Shown here: in pieces, positions 9,502-21,536 of the stretch
Layout: each line of letters begins with the position of its first letter
Numbering within the stretch: the first letter of the stretch is position 1
Assembly: GCA_025449115.1 (NCBI GenBank)
Contig: JAHLKC010000014.1
Coordinates: 186,001-250,000 of the forward strand
Direction: 5' to 3'
DNA: 64,000 nucleotides
Source of the DNA: Chytridium lagenaria
Lineage: Eukaryota > Chytridiomycota > Chytridiomycetes > Chytridiales > Chytridiaceae
Notes under the pieces: model-generated
What the model saw: only the letters and a program-made list of their open reading frames with translations
What the model was told of the DNA's origin: nothing
The model's database searches: none
Translations under genes and position numbers: made by a program

Positions 9502-10984
9502 TTAATCAACAATTAAAGGGGAATAAGGAGGATTGATACCGAGTTCTTTTTTCATCACTTCCGTGATGAACTCGGTGTCCATCACACCAACATATTCCAT
9601 ACAGATGAGCCTACATGCACAAACAACAAAAACGAAAAAAATCCTCGCACAAATCCCCGCACTTCGCTCACTTGGATGACTCCCCAGCATGGTCATGATT
9701 TGCCAATTCTGAGAGATTTCGGGTAGCCTCCACTGGGCTTCCATACAAAATAAGTTGACGAATTATAGTCGTGTCGGCTCCCGTAAGATTGTCTTGAACA
9801 AACAGCGTGATGCTGTGAACGCTTTGGTACTTGACCGAACCTGAGCGGGATAATAACATTCTCGCCGTAAGATTCTGGGGTCAGCTCGATACGCTCGGTC
9901 TCAACCACAGAGTCCACTTCATCGAATGACAAGGTTGACGTCCGGTTGATAAAAGTGCGGATCGTCTTTGGTGCATTCTCTAAAAACCGATCAGATTTGT
10001 GAAAGGCAAAGTGGCGAGGAGCTCTAATGTTAACTGACCAGGAGGAGCCACAATGCGAATAGAGTGGAGCTTTACACCCTGCTGGAAAGGAATATCGATA
10101 ATGAGCTGCTCATCACAATCGCTTTCAAGGTAGTTGTTGTCCTTTGAAAAAATGCTCTTCACAGTGTGCTTGTCTGACTGGTTCAAGCACTCCACCTGCT
10201 TCTGGGTGATATAGTCAATAAGATCAACCTGTAAAATATAATTTATATCGTTAGTGGATGTATTAATATATTAAAAGAACATACGTGGCTTCCGAGCGTA
10301 GGAATGGCCGAAGTCTCGTCAGGAGGACCTTGATGCGCCTATTATTCCACAGTTGTGTTAAATTTAACCTTTTTGTGAAGCTCTGCTATATTTCTACGCA
10401 CCGTAATAAGAGATTCCAACTGATCGGGAACAGCGCCCTTCATCTCCGACACCTTTTGTCCAGCCTTGAAGAACTGGAAAGTAGGCATAGCAGTGACTCC
10501 AGCGCGCTGAGCAGTGTCCTATCAAGAGTAATTAGTTCATACTAAATATACCAATACTACGTACCTTCAGCTGGTCAACGTCAACTTCCAAGAAGAGGCA
10601 GTGTTTATACTTGACGGAGAGCGCGGCAAACACAGGCTTGATGACCCTGCAAGGCCCGCACCTGGAAACGAGAAGATTTAGTCCAACTTTTAGCTTCAAG
10701 CTTTAAAATCATGTTGTGGAATTGCTTAAAACTCACCATGTTGCGGTAAAGTCAACCACGATCTATAAAAGAAAAAGGATGGAGAAAGAGTTTAGCCATC
10801 GCAACCAATAACCGACTTCATTAGACTCTCGCGTTCTCCCATCTCTTCCAATGCTCCGCACCATCACCTTTCCCGATCCCAGCTTTCCATATCCTTTTAT
10901 CGCACTTACCAATTTCGAAGGAGCGGCCGAAGACATGTGGTTGGTAAACTCAGCATCAGTGGTGACCTTTCGAACGAGCGACAT
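9502..10984 (-). CDS. TXL1: TXNL1-like protein: thioredoxin plus PITH domain
   Basis: Eight exons: 10984-10910, 10762-10737, 10661-10565, 10518-10402, 10335-10285, 10228-10039, 9979-9672, 9610-9502. The N-terminal thioredoxin fold has [20 protein letters not shown] with the intact CGPC site. The C-terminal PITH domain has [40 protein letters not shown] and [16 protein letters not shown]1 proteins associate with the 26S proteasome lid and act as cytosolic disulphide reductases. A doubled base at 9835-9836 breaks the frame at [10 protein letters not shown]. The PITH end ([14 protein letters not shown]) could stop at 9668, but a GT..AG intron (9611-9671) extends it by about 36 residues to a stop at 9502. 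The start is only 35 bp from SSU72. Confidence 0.9.
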
Positions 10985-11019
10985 GTTGCGTACTGTAGGC
11001 AAAAATTTTACAACTATCA

Positions 11020-12028
11020 ATGTCTGAAGTCCAGCCTCCACCTCCACCACCTCATCCAATGGTGCGGACAATGTTTGCTGTGATCTGTGCGAGCAACCAA
11101 AATAGAAGCATGGAAGCCCATCATGTCCTTGCGTGAGCATTTTTTCTACTTCATTTGTACAGATTAGCAAAGCTCTGGAAGATGAGGTCCTATGAAACTC
11201 AGTTTAAGATATATGCATATCTATTGGATGATCGCCTTCATGTCTTGAGCAATTAACACATTTGTCTTTAAACAATATTCAGAAAGAATGGGTTTATGGT
11301 ATCTTCATACGGCACAGGTTCAGCAGTCCGACTTCCAGGCCCCGCCTTCGACAAACCCAACATTTACGCCTTCGGAACACCCTACGACGACATCTACCGT
11401 GATCTCTACAACAAAGACACTCAATTGTAATAATCATGATCATTTTTATTTCAACTTATTTTTATATTTACACTTTTTCATACGGACAGGTACACCCAAA
11501 ACGGTCTTTTACAAATGCTTGATCGCAACAGACGAACAAAACGAGCACCAGAGCAATGGCAAGAGTGGGTGAAACGAGCGCCAGATCAATGGCATGAGTC
11601 AGGCAACTCTTTGATGTGATTTTTACATGCGAGGAAAGATGTTTTGACGCAGTCTGCGAAGGTGAGATAGGGCTTCAACTAGATATGATTATAATCACTC
11701 TATCTTCAATTCTATCGGACTTTCGTTCCTCCGTCGTTTTTGAAGCTAACCGCGATATAGAACTTTTGAACCGCGGGTCCGAAGTTAACATTCCCGTACA
11801 TGTCATCAATCTTGAAATTAAAGATAACCACGAAGAAGCTGCGGTCGGCGGAAAACTCTTTTTGCAACTCGCAACTATGGTATTGAACCTTCTCCATAAT
11901 CCCTCTGATATTCCCTATCTTGTTAGATTGAACAAGCCCGCGATAAAGAGAACGATATGTCTGGCATTCTCGAAGAATTTCAGTCAAAAACTAACGCGAA
12001 TCTTCTTTATTCAATCTGCTATTTTTAA
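11020..12028 (+). CDS. SSU72: RNA polymerase II CTD phosphatase SSU72
   Basis: SSU72 removes phosphate from Ser5/Ser7 of the Pol II C-terminal domain and works in the cleavage/polyadenylation factor. The CX5R catalytic loop is CASNQNRS in [74 protein letters not shown] and [23 protein letters not shown] follow in family order, ending NLLYSICYF and TAA. Exons: 11020-11132, 11283-11426, 11490-11661, 11761-11879, 11927-12028. The N-terminus begins with a proline-rich [12 protein letters not shown] stretch. A T-run near 11606-11612 is one base short, breaking [13 protein letters not shown]. Confidence 0.92.
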
Positions 12029-12538
12029 AACGATCACGCCTGGTTTTTTTAATCCTTTAAGACTTTAAGATACCCCCACGCATTTTAGGGAGAAATAAAA
12101 TCCCTCACGGGCCATTTATTTTCTTGCTTCCGAATGATGTACATTGAGATTTGTTGGTTTTTTTGCCTGCCAAAAAAAAGGATGCCGTTGCTTCTTTGAA
12201 CAGCAAAGTCATTTACAAAGCATAAGATCATGCACGCTGCTTCAGCTCTGCCGCAGATATATTTTTTTATCAAGAAAACCCGCTACGCAGAGAGTTCAAC
12301 ACCAAAACAAAAATCTCACTTGCGAAAAAAGAACAACAGGCAAAAGAAGAGCAATAAACAAGTTTTCTTATGAAAGAAAAAGGGGGAGAAAATATCTATT
12401 AAACACATAAAGCAGCAAGACGACAAATAATACAAGAAAACAAACTCGAAAACGCAGTCTAAAGATGGGCCGGGCTAAAAAAATGAACAAAAAAATGAAC
12501 AAAAAGAAGAAAAATATGGATGATGAAATACTCGACAT
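12029..12538. other. Convergent 3' region between SSU72 and PFK2/FBPase2
   Basis: About 510 bp between two converging gene ends. A/T-rich with A-runs on the plus strand; no family-supported coding sequence. It presumably contains both 3' UTRs and polyadenylation sites. Confidence 0.35.
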
Positions 12539-15500
12539 TTACAAAGTGGTGCCGACCACATCAAACTCATCGGTAATCGGGTTCCACTCATATCTAAAAA
12601 CAGCAGGTGAGTTTGAAAGCACGAATAGATTGAGGAGAACGACAGACTTACTTAATAAGATCAGCACCATATGGCGTAGGTTGCAACCTATATAATGTAT
12701 GTAGCGGCACCCCAAATGAGTCATCTCTTCCAGCGGCAATCCACAGAAATACGCCAAAAGCGTCCTCATTACAACCTGATGTGACACAATCAAAGTATCG
12801 GACTCCATCCTCTCCAACTCCACAATCACAGGTCTAAGTCTTTCAATAACGTCCGAGTAAGATTCTCCGCCAGGTCCAGGGTACCTAAACAACAATTTGT
12901 TGGCTTGCCTCTCAGCCCAAACTTGAGGGTACTGGCTCTCAATTTCATCGTAGGTGAGATTCTCACATTGACCCGCAGATATCTCGTTAAGGTTGCGCAT
13001 ATGCTTGATCTCGTAATCGTCAGGACTGAGACCTTCAACACTTTGCACAGTCCGCTCTAGGGTGGACGTCCAAATTGCAAGAGGTCGAGGAGGGATGGTA
13101 TTAGGACCGTTAGTTGCAACAGTATCGGGGTTCGGGTGGTCAGGTGAAACATCACTGTCAGACTCCGTGGCAATGTGGCGGTTAGAGGTTGGGATACCAG
13201 TCCCTCCCCCTCCACCGAAATCGTCAGCATAGGTAAATCGCCGACGACGGTGGGTCTGTTGCTGGTTATCACTCAGGTTGAGATTGAGAACATCGAGCTA
13301 GATGCGGAGTCGACAGGAGGAGGTGGAGGATGGAACTTTTGAATAAAGCGGGCGAGAGCGGAGGCGTAGCGGTGGCCGAGCTCGGTAAGGGGAGGATCAC
13401 CACCGATACGGTTATAAGCATTGTACACTAAGTAATCATTAGTATACATTCAAGAAGTGAGAGTGTCTGAGTTGACAAATGGAAATTATAACTCACTTGA
13501 CTCGCCGTGTCTTGTCAACCAAATAACTCGCTTCTTAATATGAATTTGCATGAGGTAAAATACGCATTGGGAGGCAATATATCCATGGATATTGTTGGCA
13601 ATAACTTTTTTTCCAACATTAATGAGCTTGATATAGCTCACGTCCTCCAACGCCTCCTCCTCTTCAGAAATCGTCTCGTAGGCCTTCTCGTAGTTATGCA
13701 TTCTCGCCTTGAAATCCCGAATTGCTTCCTCGCGGGGCATGTTGATATAATCGGGTCCCTTAAGCTTCATCAAGATATTGGATTCAAGGAGTTTTTCGTC
13801 AGTGCAGATGCTCTCTGATATAAATACGCTCGAAGTTAGAAATGACGGCAAACGAAATATTAGAAAAGTTATGAATTTACAAACCAACAAAGACGGCCTG
13901 CATGTTTTTTTCTTTTGCCACTCGGTCGATAATCGCCCTGCGGCGCTCTACGGTAGAATTGGTTGCATCATGAATCGCAACCTTGCCACCACCGTACTTG
14001 AGCCAATCAATAGCCTCATCCAAAGTATCCATTGCTAATCTTTCACGAATCGCCTTTGCATTCTCGTTCTAAAATAAAATAAACATGTAAGTTCCCGAGT
14101 AGGAGGAAAGAATCTAACCTTAGGATCAAAAAAGTTCGCATCGTGTGTGGTCCCTGCTGCACTAATTACCACAGGCGAATGGGTAACATCGCCCGCCTTG
14201 ACAGCCCCATTCGAATCCGTGACGACCGTTAGGAATGACGGGCATTCTTCCTTCTTTCTCCCCCGCCTTCCTCCATCAACGTTTCCAATCCCGGCATCTT
14301 CCTTGGTACTGGAGCTACAACGCCTTCCGTAATGTCAACCCCATCCGCGCTGGATATGGGCGACGAGCTAATGAAGGATCCGGACATAGCAGGGCTTTCT
14401 GCAGGGGACAATAAGAGATGCTGGGGATTTGCGGCGGATGGTACCAGAGATGCTGGAAGGCTGAGAGCGGGGGCTTCGTACGGGTTACGCGGTGTGGGGG
14501 AGGGTGTTGCGGCAGGGCGGTCCGACTGATCGTGATGGTCGTGGTCTCCTGGCTTTAGAGAATCGTCGTTCGTGGTAAAGACACGACGACGGTTTCCAAC
14601 ATTAAACACCTTGGTGTTGAATCCACACCAAGAGAGGTCTAAGGGTAAAAGCATAAGAAAATTGAAATACAAGATGAAAGAGCATATGGTTGAACATTGA
14701 AATGCAAGACGATAGGGCATATGGCCAAAAAAAAAACCTACATCGACAGAGCTTTTTGCAAATGTCTGTTGTCATAAAACCCCGAAGCAGGTGCGTGGTA
14801 AATAAAAAAGTCAGATGCAAACCATTCTAACCAACTATACAGCAGACTCTAAAATAAAAAATACGTACAGCTCTTTCCGCGCGCAGGTAAGCCCACCATG
14901 ACGAGAATAAGTTTTGGTCCGACCTCATTCTTAATAGCCAAAATGTCCTTCTTCCTCATACCCACACCCGCCACAGAATCTGCAGTCAAACTAGGTGATC
15001 CTGTGGTGCTATTCAGCTGAATGTGAAGAGGTAAGGTGAGAGAGGCACGCGGTACAAGATAATTCGGTGGCATTGGAGAGGACGACCCAGTCAGAGGTTG
15101 TTGCTGATTCTTCTCATTCTGATTCTCGTGATTCTGCTGCTGCCGTGCTGTGGTGGATTGATAGCGAGATGATGTCGACGAAGAAGGTGGAGGTGCGGCT
15201 GAAGTGGAGTTGATGCTTTCGCGGTAATGGTATCCTGTAATGGAAGATCGAAGAGGGAAGAAGGGCTTTGGGGAAGCACCATTGCCTTCCGACGTGCTCC
15301 CTACTTTCGAGTGGAAGAGCCACGGCATAATAAAAAAAATGCAAAGGTCCGTGAAGGGTGTGATGGATGTGAGATTGACAAATAAGGGTCTTAACCACTG
15401 AAAAGGACTGAAGAAGCTGAAGAAGGGGACAAGATCCGAGGTTGTCAATAAAGGGAGGTTTTGGCGAAGTTCTTTGATAGAACCAAGGTCTATTGCTGAA

Positions 15501-15607
15501 TCAGTGGGAGATGAGACGATGTGATGGTGCTCCGAAAGCGAAGAAAACGAGCTCTCCGTCCTGTCTTGCCTCAATACAGCCGTTGGATGTTGATGTACAA
15601 AGAGCAA
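12539..15607 (-). CDS. 6-phosphofructo-2-kinase/fructose-2,6-bisphosphatase with long disordered segments
   Basis: This bifunctional enzyme sets fructose-2,6-bisphosphate, the main activator of phosphofructokinase. The N-terminus (start taken at 15607) is Ser/Gln-rich. The kinase has the P-loop LVMVGLPARGKS, then YICKKLCRYLSWCGFNTKVFNVGNRRR, DATNST and YINMPREEAIRDF. Between VGNRRR and HDANFFDPK lies an insertion of roughly 130 Ser/Pro-rich residues (about 14150-14580) where the family has some 10-25. The phosphatase keeps its catalytic RHGE, the Glu of NEISAGQCE and the His of IVSHQVVMR; a second low-complexity insert precedes IWTSTLERTVQSVEGL. It ends DEFDVVGTTL. A frame break lies near 14230-14280 in the insert. 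The start and the possible intron near 15300-15420 are uncertain. Confidence 0.88.
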
Positions 15608-18600
15608 GCACGGGCTTTGACTTGGGTAATACCAGATCCTTTAAGGGAAGGTCTTTTGAGAGTTGGACGATGAATGGGTGCTGCAACTGCTCGCGTATAA
15701 TGGTTGAGGTGGTTGAAGTGTTTGATGACGATGCTGTTGTTGCCGCTGTATGGATGAAGTAATCGGTATCGTTGATGGGGCTGCAGCCACCTCGCAGAGC
15801 ACCACTATTTCAGTTGTTGTTTGTGAGTGAGAATGTGAGATCTCGAAAGGAAAACACAAAAAAGCCCCGTATCACGTGGAGCTGCGCAGGATTTTTGGAC
15901 CTCATCGATCAGCACCCCAGAAAAATGTTTGTTGATCCTGCAGCCGTCGTCCGACATCCCATTCCACCATCTCTCCCAGCCAAAACTCGTTACACGCTTC
16001 CATTCATCCTTCCAGCATAGTGTAAGGGGTGTAAGGGGTTTAGGACGGTGGATGTAGTAGCATGTTTGTTTGCAAGACAACCGAAGGTAGAGGAGGATAG
16101 GACCAATGAAAAGAAGATATAGAAGCATACTCACTTCCTTGGCTCAACACAGGTCCGCTGTGCTCGGATTGGGGTAAGAGCCGGACGCGAGAACTATAAT
16201 TACTTTAAATGCTATTGTTAAAATTCGGTGACCGCAACACTAGTGAGAAACGCCAAAGTGAGAGGGGCTACACGGCATGGTGGAGACATCATTGAAAGAA
16301 GCGGCAACCTCGTCATTTCTCGTATACTATTCAACTATTGCAACAATGACGCAGCGAATAAAGCAAGGGAGTTTTCTAAATGACTGCTCCGAAGCAGGAA
16401 CTGTTAGCACTATGTGCCCCCAGACTCCCTTTATCTTATCGACTCTGTCGGAATCCATTTCCCCGCGCGGGTTGGGTCCAAATGATTTCTCTTCCATCGA
16501 CGAGCAAACAATAATTCACCCATTTTTCCGATGTCTCGGCGCGTCTTAAAAACAATAAAAAAAAAATAAAAAAATATTGCCTAATAATAGTGTGGAGGAA
16601 GATGGAGATGAAGAGGCCTCACAAGTAGAAAGATTGGAGGAAGGTGATGGAAAGGTGAAGCAGCTGTTGCTCAACTATGGCTTCAAAATAAGATGCTTTT
16701 CAGTACGGGCCTCATTACAACCTCTCGCCTCAAACATGGCAGCCATATCCCGTCCACCATTTACATAATAAAGGAACAAGTAATGCATGAGATGGAAACT
16801 ACTTTTACATATGCACGGCACGGATGCATTCACCCGCATATAAATGACGATGTAAATAATTTGAATTCGGGAATCTGATGGTTGGATGTGACTGGAACGG
16901 CACTTACACTTTTTCGCAATCAAGCGCGCACCACACACGCGCACCAGGCTAAGACAAGGTATATGATAAATAAGGATGGGTGTTGTGAGAGATGTTGAAT
17001 GACCGATGAGTGATAACTGTATGGAAGGGGACAGCGACAACGTTGAAGCAGTGACTGACTGACTGACTGACTGTGAGAAGGAAAACGAAAGATGCCGTCG
17101 ATTCGGGCTTTCTTGTCAGGAAAACACTATCTGTGTGACTTGAGATGTGGAGATAAGATTGTTGAAAACAACAAGAAACATCAAAAAAGTAAACAGAAAC
17201 GTGGTAAACATTTCATCAGACTTTATTAGTATCCTTGCTCAATTCACACTCTGGAGGTCCAACGTCTGTCCATCTCTATCTCGCCATCAAGTCGAAAGTA
17301 GCAGCCTTTTCGGTGTGCTTCGTTTAACTCCATCACATCGTGCATGATCCTAAATCGATTCAAGTCTGCTCAGCGTCTTCTGGTCTCTCATCAATACCGT
17401 TGTTTTCCTTTGACTTTCGAAATACTTAGATGCACTGGATACCATTCATCTTTAGGTTTCTTTACTTAACGACATTTAAACGTTGCCGTGAATCGGGCCG
17501 AGCAAAAGAAGAATTTGAAGGCGATGCTGTTAGCCATTCCAGTACGCTTCTTGCATTATGACCAACGTGAGAGGTAGTGTGCGAACTTTTAAATACCTGG
17601 GCCGTCGGATGTGGTATTTTTGCGTTTTGCATGAGAGTCGAGAAAAAAAAAGATGCACGACATGAACATTTCTGAGAAGCGTGGGTATTTAAAAGAGTTT
17701 GAGGAATATAAGGCAGCACTTTGCTTTTCAGGGGACCTTTTTTGTTTTTTTTTTTTTTTTTTTTAGCTTATTTTTGATGCTTTATGTGGAAGAAAGATGA
17801 AGAACATGTTTGAATGATAACAACAACATCGTCCTACCCACGCTGCCAGTTCTTGATTCGTTTATACTACAAGTCGAGGTGGTGACAAAGAAGATGCAAG
17901 ACTGTGGGCCCTTTTTGTGATTCTCATTGAAAGCGTTAACAGACGCGTGGGAAAATATATTTATAAACCAAGATAACACTCGCAACAATAGGCGAGTCCT
18001 TTATTGTATTCATATGAGAAAAGGTCGAGACACTCATTTAATTATTGCCCAATTCTTTGTATTTTCGAAAAGTTGGTTCAACGGGAAAAAAACAACACAA
18101 ACTCAAATTTGGAATACAGTTCTTTATAGAAGCTTCAAAAAAGAGACAGAGGGGAAAAAAACCCCAAACATCTTTGCGCATCCACGCCTCACTACTAATC
18201 TCACAAACAAAACAACCAAGAAAACCATCCCGACAAAACTCACAGAAAAGGCGCGTAAGGTAAAAGAGAAAAAGAACAAAAAACGAGAAGAAGAAAAAAA
18301 AATATTCCTCAACTCAATGATATACAAAGTTAAACAAATGGGGATAGACGCTTTTCGCGCATTTGCAGAAAAAAGAGAAAGGATATGGCGGGGGGAAAAA
18401 AAGCATAAAACAGAAGCGCAGGGGCAGACTTGATTTTGGCGGTAATATATCAGGCAGGGGATGTTGCAGCGTAACTAAACAAAATAATAAAAGGTAGACA
18501 ACCGAATAGGGAACACCGTAGACGATGGTTGGAAGAAGGAGCAAGTCCTTATAGCAAGAGGTGCGGACTCAGAAGGAAGAACCCTCCCTCCATCCGAAAA

Positions 18601-18999
18601 GGATCTCCAACGGACTGTAAGCCAAGGACGCCACAGCTTAAAAGCCAGTGAAAAAGGGTAATGGGCAAAACAAAAACAAGAGAGAAAAGAATTCAAATTT
18701 GCAATAATATGTATAGGCACTTCTGACAAAGGATGACAAAAAAAACAAAAACAAAAACTAAGGGAGGCGCGCACGTCTCCATCACACAAAGCAGATATCT
18801 CCCCTTATGCTTACAGGCAATTTGAGGAAAAACTGAAGAAAAATGTACGAAGAAATGCGAGCATATCAATAACACAACCAAATGGCCCAACGACCCAACA
18901 AAAAAATATCGGTATATTAGCAACAAACGAATTTCCAAAGCAACTGTGAAACCCCTCGCCCACTTTCAAAAATTCAAAAACAAAAAAAGCCAACCTTTC
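15608..18999. other. Long intergenic region, PFK2 promoter side and 3' side of Zn-cluster gene
   Basis: About 3.4 kb without a protein I can support. It contains a TGAC tandem repeat (17052-17073), a T20 tract (17745-17764) and strongly A-rich plus-strand sequence from about 18060 to 18960, consistent with a U-rich 3' UTR or downstream region of the minus-strand gene. A Lys-rich open frame at 17927-18433 is compositional only. Confidence 0.4.
17052..17073. repeat. TGAC tetranucleotide microsatellite
   Basis: Five tandem TGAC units followed by TG, in intergenic DNA upstream of the PFK2/FBPase2 gene. Seen directly. Confidence 0.85.
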
Positions 19000-21536
19000 T
19001 TAGGCTTCACCGACCTTTGCAACCACACCTCCAACCGTCTTATGCACAGCAGGGCTCTGCGAAGTCGATGGAGGCGCAGAAGCAGGTGGCGAACAAGGCC
19101 TAGCACCCATTCCAGAATCCACCTCCTCTTCCACATCCTCCTCCGCCTTTTCATGCATTGGCCTTCTTCCTATCCTTCCAACACCCTTAGGCGACGCCTC
19201 AGGACTAACAAGAAGCGTCGATCCGCTAGGATGCAACAAAGGCGGTGAGGCGTCCACAACCGTAGACTCGTCCGCCTCAGCATCAGATGAAGGCAGAGAA
19301 GAGGGTGAAAATTGATTCAAGATCAGCCTCCTTCCCCTCATACGCAGCAATGTTTATAGCTACCATGGATAAGGGACGACTCAGCTCCGCCACTTCGAGA
19401 ATCACGTGTAGACTTCCTTTGCGGGGAATCCTGAGGGGTGACGCTGACGATAGCGTCCTCAGGATGCCTCTTCAACCGCATCTATCCGACGGCCCTGAAG
19501 TGGTAGGAGATACTGAAAACTTATACCGCGCGCAACGTCCTCATTGTGGGTTACTGGCAGCTGAGGATGTGGGGTGATGAGGGGATGTGATGGGTGGTAG
19601 AGGAGATGCGGCCGCTGAAATCGTGGCAATGGAAAGAAGAGCTGCAACACCTTGATCCTCATTCGTTGAAGGAATGGAGGCAGAAACATGAGACAAAGAT
19701 GAAGACTCATCTACAGTCGCGGTTGACAAAGCGGCTTGTTTTTTTGACTTTCTTGTGCGAGGGAGAATTGCAGGGGATACTTGGCGAGGTGCACCGGAAT
19801 TAAGTTGCTTTTCAGAACGAGCTTGCTGCCGAGTTTGTAATGACGCCGAATGCTGACGATGGGGAACATCCAAAGTAGCAGGCTTCTGTGACATAGATGC
19901 CAATGTCGCGGCCTCCTCCTGGTCCCTAGCAGGCTCATCACCATCCTTGGTAGAATGATCCAAAACGGCGCTACAAAGCTGCGATAAAATGTGAAGCTTT
20001 GACCAATGATCGTCTTCGATCTCCTTGGCTGTCTTTGCAGGGTCCGGGATCGGGGCAGGTGCAACTGCAAGAGGTCTATTCATAACAACATCCTCCATTG
20101 GCGAGCCCACAGGCTGCATTTTTACATGTTCATCGTTTCCAGCGGGTGCCTCCGGCATTCTCGTCAAAAAGGCTTGTGATGGACTCTGAGGTGCCGACGT
20201 ACTCACAGGCTTTCTCCAGTCACCCTTTTCTGTAGACGGCGCAGGCGCCAAGGCCATAACCGGTGCTGCCTTAGCTCCAGAGGGTCCATCCGCAACAAGC
20301 TTCTTCTTTCTACCCCTCTTGGTCAGCACGATAGTTGCTCGTCTCTTCTTGCCGGCAATTTGTGCAGTAGGCTGTTCATTTAAAGGGGTGTGGGTGGTCT
20401 GTACCGGCTATAGGAAGAAGACGGGATCCGGAAGTTGGGGGTGGGTCGAATAGGCATTGGAGTGAAGACGGGCGGTGCAGGCATGTTTTGAGACGACGTA
20501 GCGACAGCTGGGGAAGGTTTGGATTTTGTTGAATCACTAGCTTTTGAGACATCGACAGAAGGAGGTTGGCGTGGCGGGACCTGAATAAAACGGATGATTA
20601 GATCCACCTGTAAGTCTCACAACGAAAAGTATCCAGTAAATAAACTTACCACTGAAAGAGTGATGTTGGGCAATCCGTCAGCGGGTGGTGACGACAAGGA
20701 CGCCAGATTGTCGTCACCGACATATTCTGGAGATGGCGCCCTTGACGAAGATTCTGAGTCTGATGCTGCGAAAGCCATTGGTAAAAAGATATGATCATTG
20801 AGTACTCTATTTCTAACCATTATAAAAACACATACCTCTACTACTTCCATTTGCCACGCTTGCAGATCGTGAAAGTTTAGGCTTATATGGTCCACGTTTA
20901 ATGCCTAAAATAAATTTCATCAGTATAAACGCTTATAGTGGACAAAGACATGACTGTAGTAGTCACCTTTCCGTCTCTCCTTTCTAACTGAATCGATGCA
21001 AGAGTCTGAAAGCCCGTATCGGACGCACCGAGGACAGGGTCTGATATTATCGCACTTTTTACATGCCTTCTGGCAGTTCACTACAAATAAATTCATATTC
21101 CACAAAGAAGAATAGGTTAAAAAGTGATTAGCGATGAATCTCACGAACGAAAGTTAATAAAGAGTATCAAAGAGTAAAGAAAAGTCAAAAGAAAAGAAGC
21201 ACCACAGAAGAGAAAGGAATATGCCAATTCACCACAAGCATTCTTGACTTGTTTCCTCTTCCTTGGTCCATCATATTCTCCAGAATTGCTTGCTGTATCA
21301 TCCATTGGCGCAGGAAGAATAGGAGTCAGCCCAGGAACAGGTGCCAACGGTCTAGCCTGGGATATGGATTGGTGTCCCACCCCACTTTGGCCCGACGGTC
21401 CACCGTTGCTATAAGCATAGTAAGGGCCGGCGTAGATGTTGGCAAGCATTTGCTGCTGCCCATTGGCGATAGGGAGGTTGGGTGCAAGGAGTGGTGGTGC
21501 AGGTCTTGACATGATTACTTGACGGCCAGTGGACAT
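19000..21536 (-). CDS. Zn2Cys6 binuclear cluster transcription regulator
   Basis: The DNA-binding domain is complete after splicing: KNACVNCQKACKKCDNI then RPCPRCVRYGLSDSC, giving C-x2-C-x6-C-x5-C-x2-C-x8-C, followed by IDSVRKERRKGIKRGPYKPK, the basic linker typical of this conserved fungal subgroup. Two early introns are 21081-21232 and a short one below 20967. The N-terminus (from MSTGRQ at 21536; an in-frame ATG eight residues on is an alternative) is Pro-rich and ends in DGPRKRKQVKNAC. The rest is Ser/Pro/Ala-rich with an AT-hook-like KRGRKKKL (about 20300) and acidic stretches, ending VAKVGEA at 19000. Exon borders from 20600 down to 19000 are not resolved; a break lies near 20390-20410. 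The target genes cannot be told from sequence. Confidence 0.8.

Noticed and set aside
17927..18433. 168-codon Lys-rich open frame on the plus strand
   Set aside because: The composition follows the A-rich DNA; no domain, no splice pattern, and it lies in the likely U-rich 3' region of a minus-strand gene.
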